39,721 nucleotides of DNA from a virus (IMGVR_UViG_3300035698_007108:1-39721); one strand, 5' to 3'; counted from the first letter of the stretch, positions 1 through 5,507 are shown. The notes: generated by a model from the sequence alone, not told the origin. Numbers and translations are program-made.

Positions 1-117
1 AATTATCTTTTTGAAACAGACGGTAATAGACATTGGGGTTATCCTAAAGATGATCCTAGAGGATATATAAATGGAGTTAGATGGGGTAGTTATGATAATT
101 GGATTGAAGAATTATGA
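1..117 (+). CDS. Lytic transglycosylase, C-terminal end (continues from 39241)
   Basis: This is the 3' end of the transglycosylase gene that starts at 39241. Base 1 is the first base of a codon, and the 38 residues plus TGA stop are the same as those at 39595-39711. The tail carries an RWGSYDNW motif just before the stop. The stop overlaps the ATG of the next gene as ATGA. Function and domain evidence are given at 39241. Confidence 0.9.
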   Translation, partial: NYLFETDGNRHWGYPKDDPRGYINGVRWGSYDNWIEEL

Positions 118-127
118 GATTTCAAAA
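1..127. repeat. Terminal direct repeat, left copy
   Basis: Bases 1-127 are identical to bases 39595-39721. The repeat runs mid-gene through the end of the transglycosylase and the start of the HNH gene. The exact length of 127 equals a k-mer size commonly used by assemblers, so it most likely marks a circular contig and not a biological terminal repeat. The molecule is therefore a closed circle in assembly, meaning a circular or circularly permuted phage genome of 39,594 unique bases. Confidence 0.95.
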
Positions 128-683
128 AGGACATAAAATAAATTTAGGAAGGAAATTTCCTCCAAAATCAGATGAATGTAAGAAAAAGATAAGTGAAACT
201 CTTAAAAGAAAAGGAATTAAACCACCAAGTAGAAAGGGTTGTAAATTAACAATAAAACAAAGAAAAAACCTTAAAGGTAGAATTTCTTGGAATAAAGGTT
301 TAAAGATAGTAAAGAGAATTAAACTTTTTTGTAAGAAATGTGGTGAAGAATTTGAAATATTAATAACTCAAAAAAGAGTATATTGTTCAAGAGAATGTCA
401 TAAATTAGATACTTATAAGGGAGGAAGTGATAGAATAAATAGAAATATAAGAAGAACTAAAAAATTTAAAGAATGGAGAATAGCAATTTTTGAACGAGAT
501 AGTTATACTTGTCAAGAATGTTTACAAAAAGGTGGTAAATTAGAACCTCATCATATAAAATCATTTGCTGAATATCCAGAATTAAGATTTGATATAGATA
601 ATGGGAAAACTTTATGTAATGATTGTCATAGAAAAACTGATAATTGGGGAATTAATATATGGAATAGAAATAAGGTGGGGTAG
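114..683 (+). CDS. HNH homing endonuclease with NUMOD3-like DNA-binding motifs
   Basis: This 189-residue protein is a free-standing HNH nuclease of the type that cuts intron-less or gene-less relatives to spread itself. The N-terminal half holds a NUMOD3-like segment (KKKISETLKRKG, residues about 23-34) followed by WNKGLK, typical of the modular DNA-binding part. A middle zinc knuckle has paired cysteines (CKKC, then CSREC). The nuclease domain has CQEC, the EPHHIKSF core with the catalytic His pair, and a closing LCNDCH. The gene begins inside the stop codon of the transglycosylase (ATGA) and its last codons overlap, out of frame, a second transglycosylase-like tail (661-711), so it appears inserted at the 3' end of that gene. 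The family is clear; the cutting site is inferred only from position. Confidence 0.9.
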   Translation: MRFQKGHKINLGRKFPPKSDECKKKISETLKRKGIKPPSRKGCKLTIKQRKNLKGRISWNKGLKIVKRIKLFCKKCGEEFEILITQKRVYCSRECHKLDTYKGGSDRINRNIRRTKKFKEWRIAIFERDSYTCQECLQKGGKLEPHHIKSFAEYPELRFDIDNGKTLCNDCHRKTDNWGINIWNRNKVG

Positions 684-711
684 CTGGGATGTATGGTCAA
701 AAGAAATATAA
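661..711 (+). pseudogene. Relic of a transglycosylase C-terminus behind the HNH gene
   Basis: In a frame different from the HNH gene, bases 661-711 read GIEIRWGSWDVWSKEI and then TAA. This closely resembles the true transglycosylase end, NGVRWGSYDNWIEEL. The TGGGGTAG core is identical at the nucleotide level and the rest has diverged. There is no start of its own. The simplest reading is that the HNH gene inserted near the 3' end of the transglycosylase gene and brought, or restored, a replacement end, leaving the old end stranded downstream. Confidence 0.7.
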
Positions 712-740
712 ATAATTAACTTAAAACATAAAAAGAAAAT

Positions 741-1019
741 ATGACATTTAAACAAGCAATTAAAAAAGCAAATGAATGGTATTTTGGAGAAGATAGAGAT
801 TTTTATTATTTAGATATGACCCAATATGATGGAGTGAAAAACTATATGAAAGCTAATGTAGGAGATTTTTTGAAGATAAGAGGTTTAAATGGTGATTATG
901 GTGTTGTAAAAATAGTTGAATTGAAGAAAGAAAAAATAGTTTTAGAAGATCAAAGTGGGTTTAAAAAAGAATTATTATTTGGTGATCATAATTATAATTA
1001 TAGAGTTAAAAAAATATAA
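741..1019 (+). CDS. Hypothetical protein, 92 aa
   Basis: I do not recognise this family. It has an N-terminal helix (FKQAIKKANEWYFGE) and a C-terminal half that alternates hydrophobic and charged residues around VGDFLKIRG and GVVKIVELKKEKIVLED, which looks like a small beta barrel. There are no cysteines. The start is the first ATG after an A-rich leader, as for its neighbours. It sits at the head of a run of small accessory genes. Confidence 0.7.
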   Translation: MTFKQAIKKANEWYFGEDRDFYYLDMTQYDGVKNYMKANVGDFLKIRGLNGDYGVVKIVELKKEKIVLEDQSGFKKELLFGDHNYNYRVKKI

Positions 1020-1029
1020 CATAAAAACT

Positions 1030-1206
1030 ATGAAAACATACAAAATAGTAATAACAGCAAAAGTAAATGGAAAAGCTGAAGGTTATGTAAGTATGACTTT
1101 TGGTGAGGATCAACTAAAAATATCAAATGAAGAACTTGGAAAACTTATTAAAGGTCTAAAAAGAGAAGTAGATAACTATGAGTTAGATGTAAATGAAACA
1201 GCTTAA
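1030..1206 (+). CDS. Hypothetical protein, 58 aa
   Basis: The start at 1030 is chosen because it follows the AAAACT leader seen at most accessory genes and it begins just after the previous gene ends. A longer reading from 955 would overlap that gene and start with low-complexity isoleucines. The product is a short alpha/beta protein, MKTYKIVITAKVNG followed by an acidic helix. The family is not recognised. Its end overlaps the next start by 14 bases. Confidence 0.65.
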   Translation: MKTYKIVITAKVNGKAEGYVSMTFGEDQLKISNEELGKLIKGLKREVDNYELDVNETA

Positions 1207-1390
1207 AGAACAAATTATAGAGATATTAGAAAGGTGGTCAACACCTGTATTTAAGATTGAAGGAGCATTATCAGCTTCAGAAATTGCTGATCAAATAATT
1301 GAACTAATTATAATTGCTCAAGAATATGAAAATACCAAAACCAAAACTAAAGAAAAACCCAATACCTCGTCTTCGCAGGTTAGCAGATAA
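1193..1390 (+). CDS. Hypothetical protein, 65 aa
   Basis: The first 46 residues form two likely helices (KEQIIEILERW and SASEIADQIIELIIIAQ). The last 20 are a Lys/Thr/Ser-rich tail, which is written over the start of the next gene in another frame. The motif KIEGALSASEIADQII resembles short phage proteins of unknown role. Start and end both overlap neighbours, consistent with translational coupling. Confidence 0.6.
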   Translation: MKQLKEQIIEILERWSTPVFKIEGALSASEIADQIIELIIIAQEYENTKTKTKEKPNTSSSQVSR

Positions 1391-1700
1391 ACTCTGGTTT
1401 CATATCAATATAAAGCCAAAATGCGAGGTATGTGGAAAGAGAGCAATCCAATGTCATCACTTTTACCCAAAGAGCTGTTATGGGCATTTGAGATATGAAC
1501 CAGACAATGCTATATCGCTATGTAATGGTTGTCATTTCTCGCATCACCAAAAAGGAGACCCAACTATACACCAGACAATAATAACAAATAGAGGTAAAGA
1601 ATGGATTGACCATTTGAACTTTCTCGCCCATAACCCAAAAAACGGCTACAAAATAAATATAGGATATTACAAAGACATAATAAATAACTTAAAACAATGA
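1326..1700 (+). CDS. NinG/HNH-like recombination nuclease
   Basis: This 124-residue protein has a treble-clef zinc fold: CEVCGK, then CHHFYPKS, then RYEPDNAISLCNGCH and HHQKGDP. The spacing of two CxxC pairs around a His-His core is that of HNH/NinG-type nucleases used in phage recombination. The N-terminus is a basic leader (KIPKPKLKKNPIPRLRRL) and not a NUMOD domain, so it is more likely a resident recombination factor than a homing enzyme. The start at ATG 1326 is preferred over the upstream TTG at 1314. The gene starts inside the previous one and ends in an ATGA overlap with the next. Confidence 0.75.
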   Translation: MKIPKPKLKKNPIPRLRRLADKLWFHINIKPKCEVCGKRAIQCHHFYPKSCYGHLRYEPDNAISLCNGCHFSHHQKGDPTIHQTIITNRGKEWIDHLNFLAHNPKNGYKINIGYYKDIINNLKQ

Positions 1701-1855
1701 AAAATAAAACTTATTCAATAAAAATAAACAATACAATGTGGTTAGTTTTATCTCATAAGAAACCAATAGTAAAAGAAGAAAAAGAAATTATAGGATTAAA
1801 ATATGATAAAGTAATAATTGATGAGTATATAAAGGTCATAGAAATAAACAACTAA
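1697..1855 (+). CDS. Hypothetical protein, 52 aa
   Basis: The ATG overlaps the preceding TGA as ATGA, which supports coupled translation. The product starts MKNKTYSIKINNTMWLVLSH and ends with an acidic and basic strand-rich segment. The family is unknown. Its last 25 bases lie in the first copy of a 56-bp direct repeat (1831-1886), so its present C-terminus may have been set by the rearrangement described there. Confidence 0.55.
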   Translation: MKNKTYSIKINNTMWLVLSHKKPIVKEEKEIIGLKYDKVIIDEYIKVIEINN

Positions 1856-1886
1856 CAAGTAAAGAAGTATGGTAAAGAACAAAACA
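1831..1886. repeat. 56-bp direct repeat, copy A
   Basis: Bases 1831-1886 match 2577-2632 exactly. The repeat begins with AAAGGTCATA and ends inside the first codons (MVKNKT) of a gene. It flanks about 690 bp holding two genes (1915-2079 and 2085-2576). The arrangement suggests insertion of that cassette with duplication of the junction, leaving a truncated 13-codon reading frame here and the intact gene at 2615. Confidence 0.9.
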
Positions 1887-1910
1887 GAGATATTAACTAT
1901 AAAGATATAA
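1869..1910 (+). pseudogene. 13-codon truncated copy of the gene at 2615
   Basis: This short frame begins MVKNKT, identical in DNA to the first codons of the intact gene at 2615, and stops after MVKNKTEILTIKI. Only the part inside the 56-bp repeat matches. It keeps the same upstream leader. I read it as the stub left when the methyltransferase cassette split or duplicated the locus. It could still be translated, but there is no sign that the peptide has a job. Confidence 0.65.
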
Positions 1911-1914
1911 AACA

Positions 1915-2079
1915 ATGAAAGAAAACAAAAGAGTAGAAATAATAAAAGTAATAAGGACAGATTTAACAATAAAAGGAGATGGAAAAGAACCGAATAACCC
2001 TATTCGTAGAGTAATCCAATATTGGTCTTTAGATGGAGAATTATTATTTGAGATAGAAAAAGATATAGAACCAAATTAA
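1915..2079 (+). CDS. Small conserved phage-type protein, 54 aa
   Basis: The product has the layout RTDLTIKGDGKEPNNPIRRV followed by QYWSLDGELLFE. Short proteins with this TDL...GDG...NPIRxVxQYWxxDG pattern are, from memory, common in phages of several bacterial groups; their function is unknown. It lies in the segment between the two 56-bp repeats, just ahead of the methyltransferase, and starts after an AAACA leader. Confidence 0.7.
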   Translation: MKENKRVEIIKVIRTDLTIKGDGKEPNNPIRRVIQYWSLDGELLFEIEKDIEPN

Positions 2080-2084
2080 TATAT

Positions 2085-2576
2085 ATGAAAAAAATAATAA
2101 AAAATGATTTTGTTAGAACACCATCAAAAATTACAGAAGCATTATTGAAGTATGAGGATTTTAAGGGTGATATTTTAGAGCCAAGTTGTGGTGATGGTGC
2201 TATTTCAGAAATATTAAAAAAACATAAATATAAAGTAAAGTCATCAGATAAATACCAATATGGATATGGAGAACAGAAGGATTTATTTAGTATTTGGGAT
2301 AACTATGATAATATTATTACTAATCCACCATTTACTAAACAACAGGCAGTTAAAAAACATTTATTATCAATTACGAGAAAGAAATTAGCTTTATTGTGGT
2401 TTGTTAAAAATTTAGGAAACGAAATTGAAGCAAAGACTTCTAAAAATCTAAAGATAGTATATGTTTTAAATAAAAAGATTGATTGGAAAGAAATTAAATT
2501 TGGTTGGTTATTTGCTTGGTATATTTGGGAGAAAGGATATGAAGGAGATGTAATTATTAAAAGAATAGATTATTAA
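2085..2576 (+). CDS. N6-adenine-type DNA methyltransferase
   Basis: The 163-residue protein has the S-adenosylmethionine pocket LEPSCGDGAI at residues 31-40 (motif I) and the catalytic NPPF at 80-83 (motif IV). These are the two signatures of amino-group DNA methyltransferases. It is short for a full enzyme and I see no separate target-recognition domain, so it probably methylates a short site as a solitary phage enzyme, protecting DNA from host restriction. No restriction partner is nearby. It fills the segment between the two 56-bp repeats, with its stop at the edge of copy B, so it appears to be a mobile accessory cargo. Confidence 0.8.
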   Translation: MKKIIKNDFVRTPSKITEALLKYEDFKGDILEPSCGDGAISEILKKHKYKVKSSDKYQYGYGEQKDLFSIWDNYDNIITNPPFTKQQAVKKHLLSITRKKLALLWFVKNLGNEIEAKTSKNLKIVYVLNKKIDWKEIKFGWLFAWYIWEKGYEGDVIIKRIDY

Positions 2577-2632
2577 AAAGGTCATAGAAATAAACAACTA
2601 ACAAGTAAAGAAGTATGGTAAAGAACAAAACA
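2577..2632. repeat. 56-bp direct repeat, copy B
   Basis: This is the second exact copy of 1831-1886. It starts immediately after the methyltransferase stop and ends six codons into the gene at 2615. The leader and start codon of that gene are therefore wholly within the repeat. Confidence 0.9.
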
Positions 2633-2878
2633 AAAGTATTAAAGGAATTAGCAAAACGACTTAAAGCACAAAACGACCATCAAGAAGGTAGGATTTATGA
2701 ATTGGGAAAAACATTAGAACAAAATAAAGAGAAAGAACAGGAAAGATATTTGAGATTATCAAGAAATTATGATAGAAAATTAGAAGAAACAGAAAGATTA
2801 ACTGAAATAATTCGTTGGCTTATAAATCCAAAAACGGCCTATAAACCTAAAACTACAATAAAAGAACTACAAAGATGA
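2615..2878 (+). CDS. Coiled-coil hypothetical protein, 87 aa
   Basis: Residues 5-70 are almost entirely charged heptad-like helix (KELAKRLKAQNDHQEGRIYE, then LEQNKEKEQERYLRL), indicating a coiled coil. The tail has IIRWLINPKTAY. No enzyme motif is visible. Its first six codons lie in repeat copy B and are duplicated at 1869. The stop overlaps the next start as ATGA. Confidence 0.7.
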   Translation: MVKNKTKVLKELAKRLKAQNDHQEGRIYELGKTLEQNKEKEQERYLRLSRNYDRKLEETERLTEIIRWLINPKTAYKPKTTIKELQR

Positions 2879-3054
2879 ATAACGAAATAGAAAATTTAAG
2901 ACTTATAGATATAAATAATTGGTTTTTATTAATTGCGATAAAAGTTCCAAGTGGAATTTGGTGTTTTATAGGATATGATAAAGAGAGAAAGATATTATTA
3001 AGACGAAGACTTAAAATTCAATTACAAAAAGCAATAGATAGAATATACTTATGA
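2875..3054 (+). CDS. Hypothetical protein, 59 aa
   Basis: It starts in an ATGA overlap with the preceding gene and stops in one with the next, so it belongs to the same translational chain. The middle reads NWFLLIAIKVPSGIWCFIGY, a hydrophobic beta-strand-like stretch, and the end is a basic helix. A short membrane association is possible but not convincing. The family is unknown. Confidence 0.6.
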   Translation: MNNEIENLRLIDINNWFLLIAIKVPSGIWCFIGYDKERKILLRRRLKIQLQKAIDRIYL

Positions 3055-3302
3055 AACTATATCACGGAACAGATAAAAAGAACCTAAAATCTATTATGAA
3101 AGACGGATTAAAAAGAAAGCAAAAAAATGGAGATAGCACATATATTTATACTTGTAAAACACGAAAAGAAGCTAAGAAATGGGGAGAAATTGTATTAGAA
3201 ATTGATTCAAAAGGATTAGAACTGCGGAACTTTTATAATGAAAATCCTATTTGGCAAATACTTATAATGCAAGATGTTTCACCAAATAAAATATCTAACT
3301 AA
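3051..3302 (+). CDS. Minimal ADP-ribosyltransferase-fold protein
   Basis: This 83-residue protein begins with the KLYHGTDKKNLKSIMKDGL motif. The (Y)HGT followed by N..I...GL is the NAD-binding start of KptA/PARP/DarT-like ADP-ribosyltransferase folds. Next come YIYTCKTRKEAKKWGE, a strand VLEIDSKGLEL and a final strand with IWQILIMQDVSPNKIS. The last element replaces the usual Glu region and I cannot place a catalytic Glu with confidence. The size is about half that of a complete enzyme. It may modify a host target or be a decayed or minimal member of this fold. Confidence 0.6.
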   Translation: MKLYHGTDKKNLKSIMKDGLKRKQKNGDSTYIYTCKTRKEAKKWGEIVLEIDSKGLELRNFYNENPIWQILIMQDVSPNKISN

Positions 3303-3316
3303 CCATACAATAAACT

Positions 3317-3592
3317 ATGAACAATAAAGAAATAATAAAAGAGTATAGAGAGAAATTTCCAAGACAAAGAGCTCACACAAAAGAACTTGAGGATTGGTTG
3401 TGGGCAGAAAAACAAGACATCGCACAGTTCTGGTTATCCAAATTAAAAGAACAAAAAGAACAACACAAGAATATAATAAAGGGAATGGAAGAACATACTC
3501 CTGTGGGAAAAGCAAACGCAAGCACTAGATGGATAGAATATGGTGCCAATCAAGCTATAAAAGAAATAATCAAAGCAATAGATAAAGAATAA
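3317..3592 (+). CDS. Hypothetical helical protein, 91 aa
   Basis: The protein is mainly helical and charged, with KELEDWLWAEKQDIAQFWLS near the middle and ARTRWIEYGANQAIKEII-like sequence at the C-terminus (the actual text is ASTRWIEYGANQAIKE). The start follows AATAAACT, the standard leader in this region. I do not recognise the family. An overlapping minus-strand frame is only its shadow. Confidence 0.65.
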   Translation: MNNKEIIKEYREKFPRQRAHTKELEDWLWAEKQDIAQFWLSKLKEQKEQHKNIIKGMEEHTPVGKANASTRWIEYGANQAIKEIIKAIDKE

Positions 3593-3599
3593 TATAACT

Positions 3600-3668
3600 A
3601 TGAAGAAATCCCCTCATAAAAACGATATAATTATAGAAAAACACTTAAAAATTAGCACTCAAGAATAA
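3600..3668 (+). CDS. Possible 22-residue peptide
   Basis: A 23-codon frame starts at an ATG preceded by AATATAACT, exactly the same leader as the next gene at 3676, with GAATAATATAACTATGAA repeated at both starts. The peptide is basic and lacks motifs. The duplicated leader is the only argument for translation, so confidence is low. Confidence 0.3.
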   Translation: MKKSPHKNDIIIEKHLKISTQE

Positions 3669-3675
3669 TATAACT

Positions 3676-3852
3676 ATGAAAACAATAGAAGAAAAAAAAG
3701 ACGAAGTAATAAATTATTTTAAAAGTGCTTTTCTTGTTGATGGTGAAGTTAAGATTATAAATGAACTTGATAAATTTAAGATAGATGCAGTTATTGAATT
3801 GAATGATAGTAAAAGAGGAAGATTTTATATCGCAAAAGTAAAAAGTAAATAA
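3676..3852 (+). CDS. Hypothetical protein, 58 aa
   Basis: It has an acidic helical N-terminus (IEEKKDEVINYFKSAFLVDG) and a C-terminal strand pair containing GRFYIAKVKSK. The leader AATATAACT directly precedes the ATG. No family is recognised. Confidence 0.6.
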   Translation: MKTIEEKKDEVINYFKSAFLVDGEVKIINELDKFKIDAVIELNDSKRGRFYIAKVKSK

Positions 3853-3873
3853 TATAACTAAACCCTAACAACT

Positions 3874-3972
3874 ATGAAACAAGAAAAAATATTAACTCTT
3901 ATGTTATTCTTTATAGGAATGACTATTGGTTTAATAGTAACTTATCTAATATATTTAGCCATAAAACCCTAA
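3874..3972 (+). CDS. Small single-pass membrane protein, 32 aa
   Basis: After a short charged start (MKQEK) the rest is one hydrophobic segment, LTLMLFFIGMTIGLIVTYLI, ending AIKP. This is a clear transmembrane helix with a GxxxG-like spacing. It follows the AACAACT leader and lies three bases before the next gene. It could act at the host membrane, but nothing more specific can be read. Confidence 0.6.
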   Translation: MKQEKILTLMLFFIGMTIGLIVTYLIYLAIKP

Positions 3973-3974
3973 CA

Positions 3975-4166
3975 ATGAAGAAGATAAAATACAAAGTTTT
4001 AAATTATAATTTTACAACAAAAAAATGGGAAGTTATGAAATTGGTTAATGAATGGAAAGGAAGAAAAACTGCTGTTAATTTAACAAAAGACCAAGCAGAA
4101 TTTATTAAATGGATTGCCTTGTATATGAGTGGGAATGGAATAAAAGCTAAAGTAATAAAGCAATAG
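3975..4166 (+). CDS. Hypothetical protein, 63 aa (relative of the next gene)
   Basis: The C-terminal half reads NLTKDQAEFIKWIALYMSG, which aligns with FLSEEGAELFKWFMKYRA in the next gene (4192). The shared pattern is L-(T/S)-x3-AE-hydrophobic-KW-x3-Y. The two are therefore probably old tandem duplicates. The N-terminal half is strand-rich and differs. Function unknown. Confidence 0.65.
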   Translation: MKKIKYKVLNYNFTTKKWEVMKLVNEWKGRKTAVNLTKDQAEFIKWIALYMSGNGIKAKVIKQ

Positions 4167-4191
4167 ATAACCTAATACAAGAAATAAAGAA

Positions 4192-4389
4192 ATGAAGAAA
4201 GAAAGACAAACTAAAGTTTTTTTATCAGAAGAAGGCGCAGAATTATTTAAGTGGTTTATGAAGTATAGAGCTATCTGGGAAGAAGCAAGAGAAAAATTAA
4301 AGCCTGGATCACTTGTGATCCACCTTGACAAAAGTGGAGAAATAGGTAAAAGAGAGTTCCATTATTTTAAAGATAAGAAAAGCACTTGA
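4192..4389 (+). CDS. Hypothetical protein, 65 aa (relative of 3975)
   Basis: It shares the AE..KW..Y helix with its upstream neighbour, then has a distinct C-terminal half containing KPGSLVIHLDKSGEIGKREF. The gene ends AGC ACT TGA, and that ACTTGA is the start of the -35 box of a promoter (TTGACA at 4386). The gene stop and the promoter are therefore fused. Function unknown. Confidence 0.65.
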   Translation: MKKERQTKVFLSEEGAELFKWFMKYRAIWEEAREKLKPGSLVIHLDKSGEIGKREFHYFKDKKST

Positions 4390-4415
4390 CAAGGTATCTG
4401 TGAATAAGTTATAAT
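4386..4415 (+). promoter_or_regulatory. Sigma70-type promoter
   Basis: TTGACA at 4386-4391 and TATAAT at 4410-4415 are both perfect consensus, with an 18-base spacer. The upstream context GCACTTGACA is shared with the promoters at 34038 and 36026. Transcription should start near 4422 and meet a strong terminator at 4502. Confidence 0.85.
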
Positions 4416-4421
4416 TTATAT

Positions 4422-4507
4422 AAGCAAAGAATGTAGCCATATCTCTTAAAGAGACTGGTGAACTAACTACTTGATTTTTGATTGAGTAATTAGCTCACCA
4501 GTTTTTT
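4422..4507 (+). ncRNA. Short RNA ending in an intrinsic terminator
   Basis: The transcript from the promoter at 4386 would be about 86 bases. It has a small palindromic hairpin TCTCTTAAAGAGA (about 4442-4454) followed by the large terminator hairpin. No reading frame of useful length lies inside. It is either a free small RNA or an attenuated leader for the membrane-protein genes at 4527 and 4652. Confidence 0.6.
4454..4507 (+). terminator. Rho-independent terminator
   Basis: The arm ACTGGTGAACTAACTACT (4454-4471) pairs with AGTAATTAGCTCACCAGT (4485-4502) at 16 of 18 positions, with a T-rich loop, and runs straight into TTTTTT at 4502-4507. It is a textbook intrinsic terminator, placed only about 30 bases after the likely transcription start. 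Confidence 0.85.
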
Positions 4508-4526
4508 AATGGAGAAAATATAATTT

Positions 4527-4655
4527 ATGAATCCAAAATTAGAAACAGTAATTCAGATATCAAAAGTAATCATTGGAATCATTGGAATATTTATAGGCCT
4601 AAAGTTATTAGGTGATTTATATGTTATTAAAATAGCGCTATTGCAGGCATTATGA
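4527..4655 (+). CDS. Small membrane protein, 42 aa
   Basis: A single hydrophobic segment, VIIGIIGIFIGLKLLG, with repeated GI pairs occupies residues about 14-29. The gene starts 20 bases after the terminator and ends in an ATGA overlap with the next membrane protein, so the two are likely made together. A role in lysis or exclusion is possible but not shown. Confidence 0.6.
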   Translation: MNPKLETVIQISKVIIGIIGIFIGLKLLGDLYVIKIALLQAL

Positions 4656-4828
4656 GCGAACTAGCTACATTAAACCAAGAGAGACTTCTTTTTATGTTGT
4701 TAGGAGTAATACTAGGTTGGTGTATAGTAAGACTAGTAGATGCTTTCAGAAACATTAAAAAGAAAGGAATTAGAAATAGAGTAATAGAAATACAAGATTC
4801 AATAAAAGATATATTCGCTAATTTTTAA
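4652..4828 (+). CDS. Small membrane protein, 58 aa
   Basis: A transmembrane helix (LLFMLLGVILGWCIVRLV) is followed by a basic amphipathic cytoplasmic tail. It overlaps the previous gene by ATGA. The topology of one helix plus charged tail would fit a holin partner or an exclusion protein, but it is far from the lysis genes. Function unknown. Confidence 0.6.
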   Translation: MSELATLNQERLLFMLLGVILGWCIVRLVDAFRNIKKKGIRNRVIEIQDSIKDIFANF

Positions 4829-4860
4829 AGGTCAAGTTATAAAGTTAAACTAAAACAATT

Positions 4861-4953
4861 ATGGTAAAAGATCCAAGAACAAGACAAGAGAAAACTCTTA
4901 AACCAACTCCAGAAGTAGCTCCTGTTGAAAAACCTAAAAAGAAAAAGAAATAA
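4861..4953 (+). CDS. Short Pro/Lys-rich protein, 30 aa
   Basis: The peptide is TRQEKTLKPTPEVAPVEKP followed by a run of lysines, so it is disordered and basic. It begins after AAACAATT and 26 bases after the motif AAAGGTCA (4827). Together with the acidic peptide encoded next it could be a minor structural or packaging component, but that is inference from position only. Confidence 0.45.
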   Translation: MVKDPRTRQEKTLKPTPEVAPVEKPKKKKK

Positions 4954-4991
4954 AAAGTCGTTTTATTAGAAACCTTAATAAGATTTAAAAG

Positions 4992-5090
4992 ATGTTTAAT
5001 TTAATACAAGACGAAGGAGAAGAAACTTCAGTAACTCCTGAAACTCCAGAGACTACTGAAGATACAGCAGAAGAAACTCCAGCTGTATAA
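4992..5090 (+). CDS. Short acidic Thr/Glu-rich protein, 32 aa
   Basis: The peptide is MFNLIQDEGEETSVTPETPE continuing as Thr/Glu/Pro repeats. It is highly acidic and disordered. It lies just upstream of the tRNA-like element and the terminase genes. Function unknown. Confidence 0.45.
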   Translation: MFNLIQDEGEETSVTPETPETTEDTAEETPAV

Positions 5091-5095
5091 ATATA

Positions 5096-5142
5096 ATGGC
5101 CGTTGATAATATCAAGTAAGCAGGTTCAAATCTGTCGGCCAT
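5096..5142 (+). ncRNA. tRNA-like minihelix or decayed tRNA
   Basis: Seven bases ATGGCCG (5096-5102) pair perfectly with CGGCCAT (5136-5142), like an acceptor stem. Inside lie a small hairpin TTGAT-AAT-ATCAA in the D-arm position and CAGGTTCAAATCTG, which contains GTTCAAATC, an exact match to the tRNA T-loop consensus GTTCRANYC. There is no anticodon arm and the T stem lacks one base, so it is not a working tRNA. It may be a relic, an attachment-site fragment or a tRNA mimic. A second hairpin with a GTAA loop (CCTG/CAGG, 5159-5170) follows just before the terminase start. Confidence 0.5.
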
Positions 5143-5183
5143 ACAAATATAAATAATTCCTGGTAACAGGATATAACAGGGAA

Positions 5184-5507
5184 ATGCCAAATTCAAATCC
5201 AAATCTATCAACAAGATTCAAAAAAGGTCAGTCAGGTAATCCTTCTGGAAGACCAAAAGATACTTTGAAAGACTATGATAGAGAGAAGTTTAGAAAGATG
5301 ACTGATAAAGAGAAAGAAGCATTCTTGAAAACAATTTCTCCAGAGTTAAGATATAAAATGGCAGAAGGAAACCCAGCTCAAGATTTAACAAGTGGGGGAG
5401 AACAAATTACTCCAATTCCAATATTAAATTATGTTCGGAATAACAACAGCAACAAAAAAGATACAGAAACTAACGAAGAGGATAAGGATAGTCCAGGGGG
5501 GAACTAG
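5184..5507 (+). CDS. terS: Terminase small subunit-like protein (DUF5681 N-terminus)
   Basis: The 107-residue protein opens with STRFKKGQSGNPSGRPKDT. The FKKGQSGNPxGRPK motif is the DUF5681 signature found at the start of many phage DNA-packaging proteins. The C-terminal part is Asn/Glu/Asp-rich. It sits directly before the large terminase, which begins inside it in another frame, 77 bases before its end. It probably recognises the genome for packaging. The ATG is preceded immediately by AGGGAA, so ribosome binding is unusual. Confidence 0.75.
   Translation: MPNSNPNLSTRFKKGQSGNPSGRPKDTLKDYDREKFRKMTDKEKEAFLKTISPELRYKMAEGNPAQDLTSGGEQITPIPILNYVRNNNSNKKDTETNEEDKDSPGGN

Noticed and set aside
955-1029. 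Upstream extension of the gene at 1030
   Set aside because: The extra residues are an isoleucine run overlapping the previous gene, and the leader at 1030 fits its neighbours.
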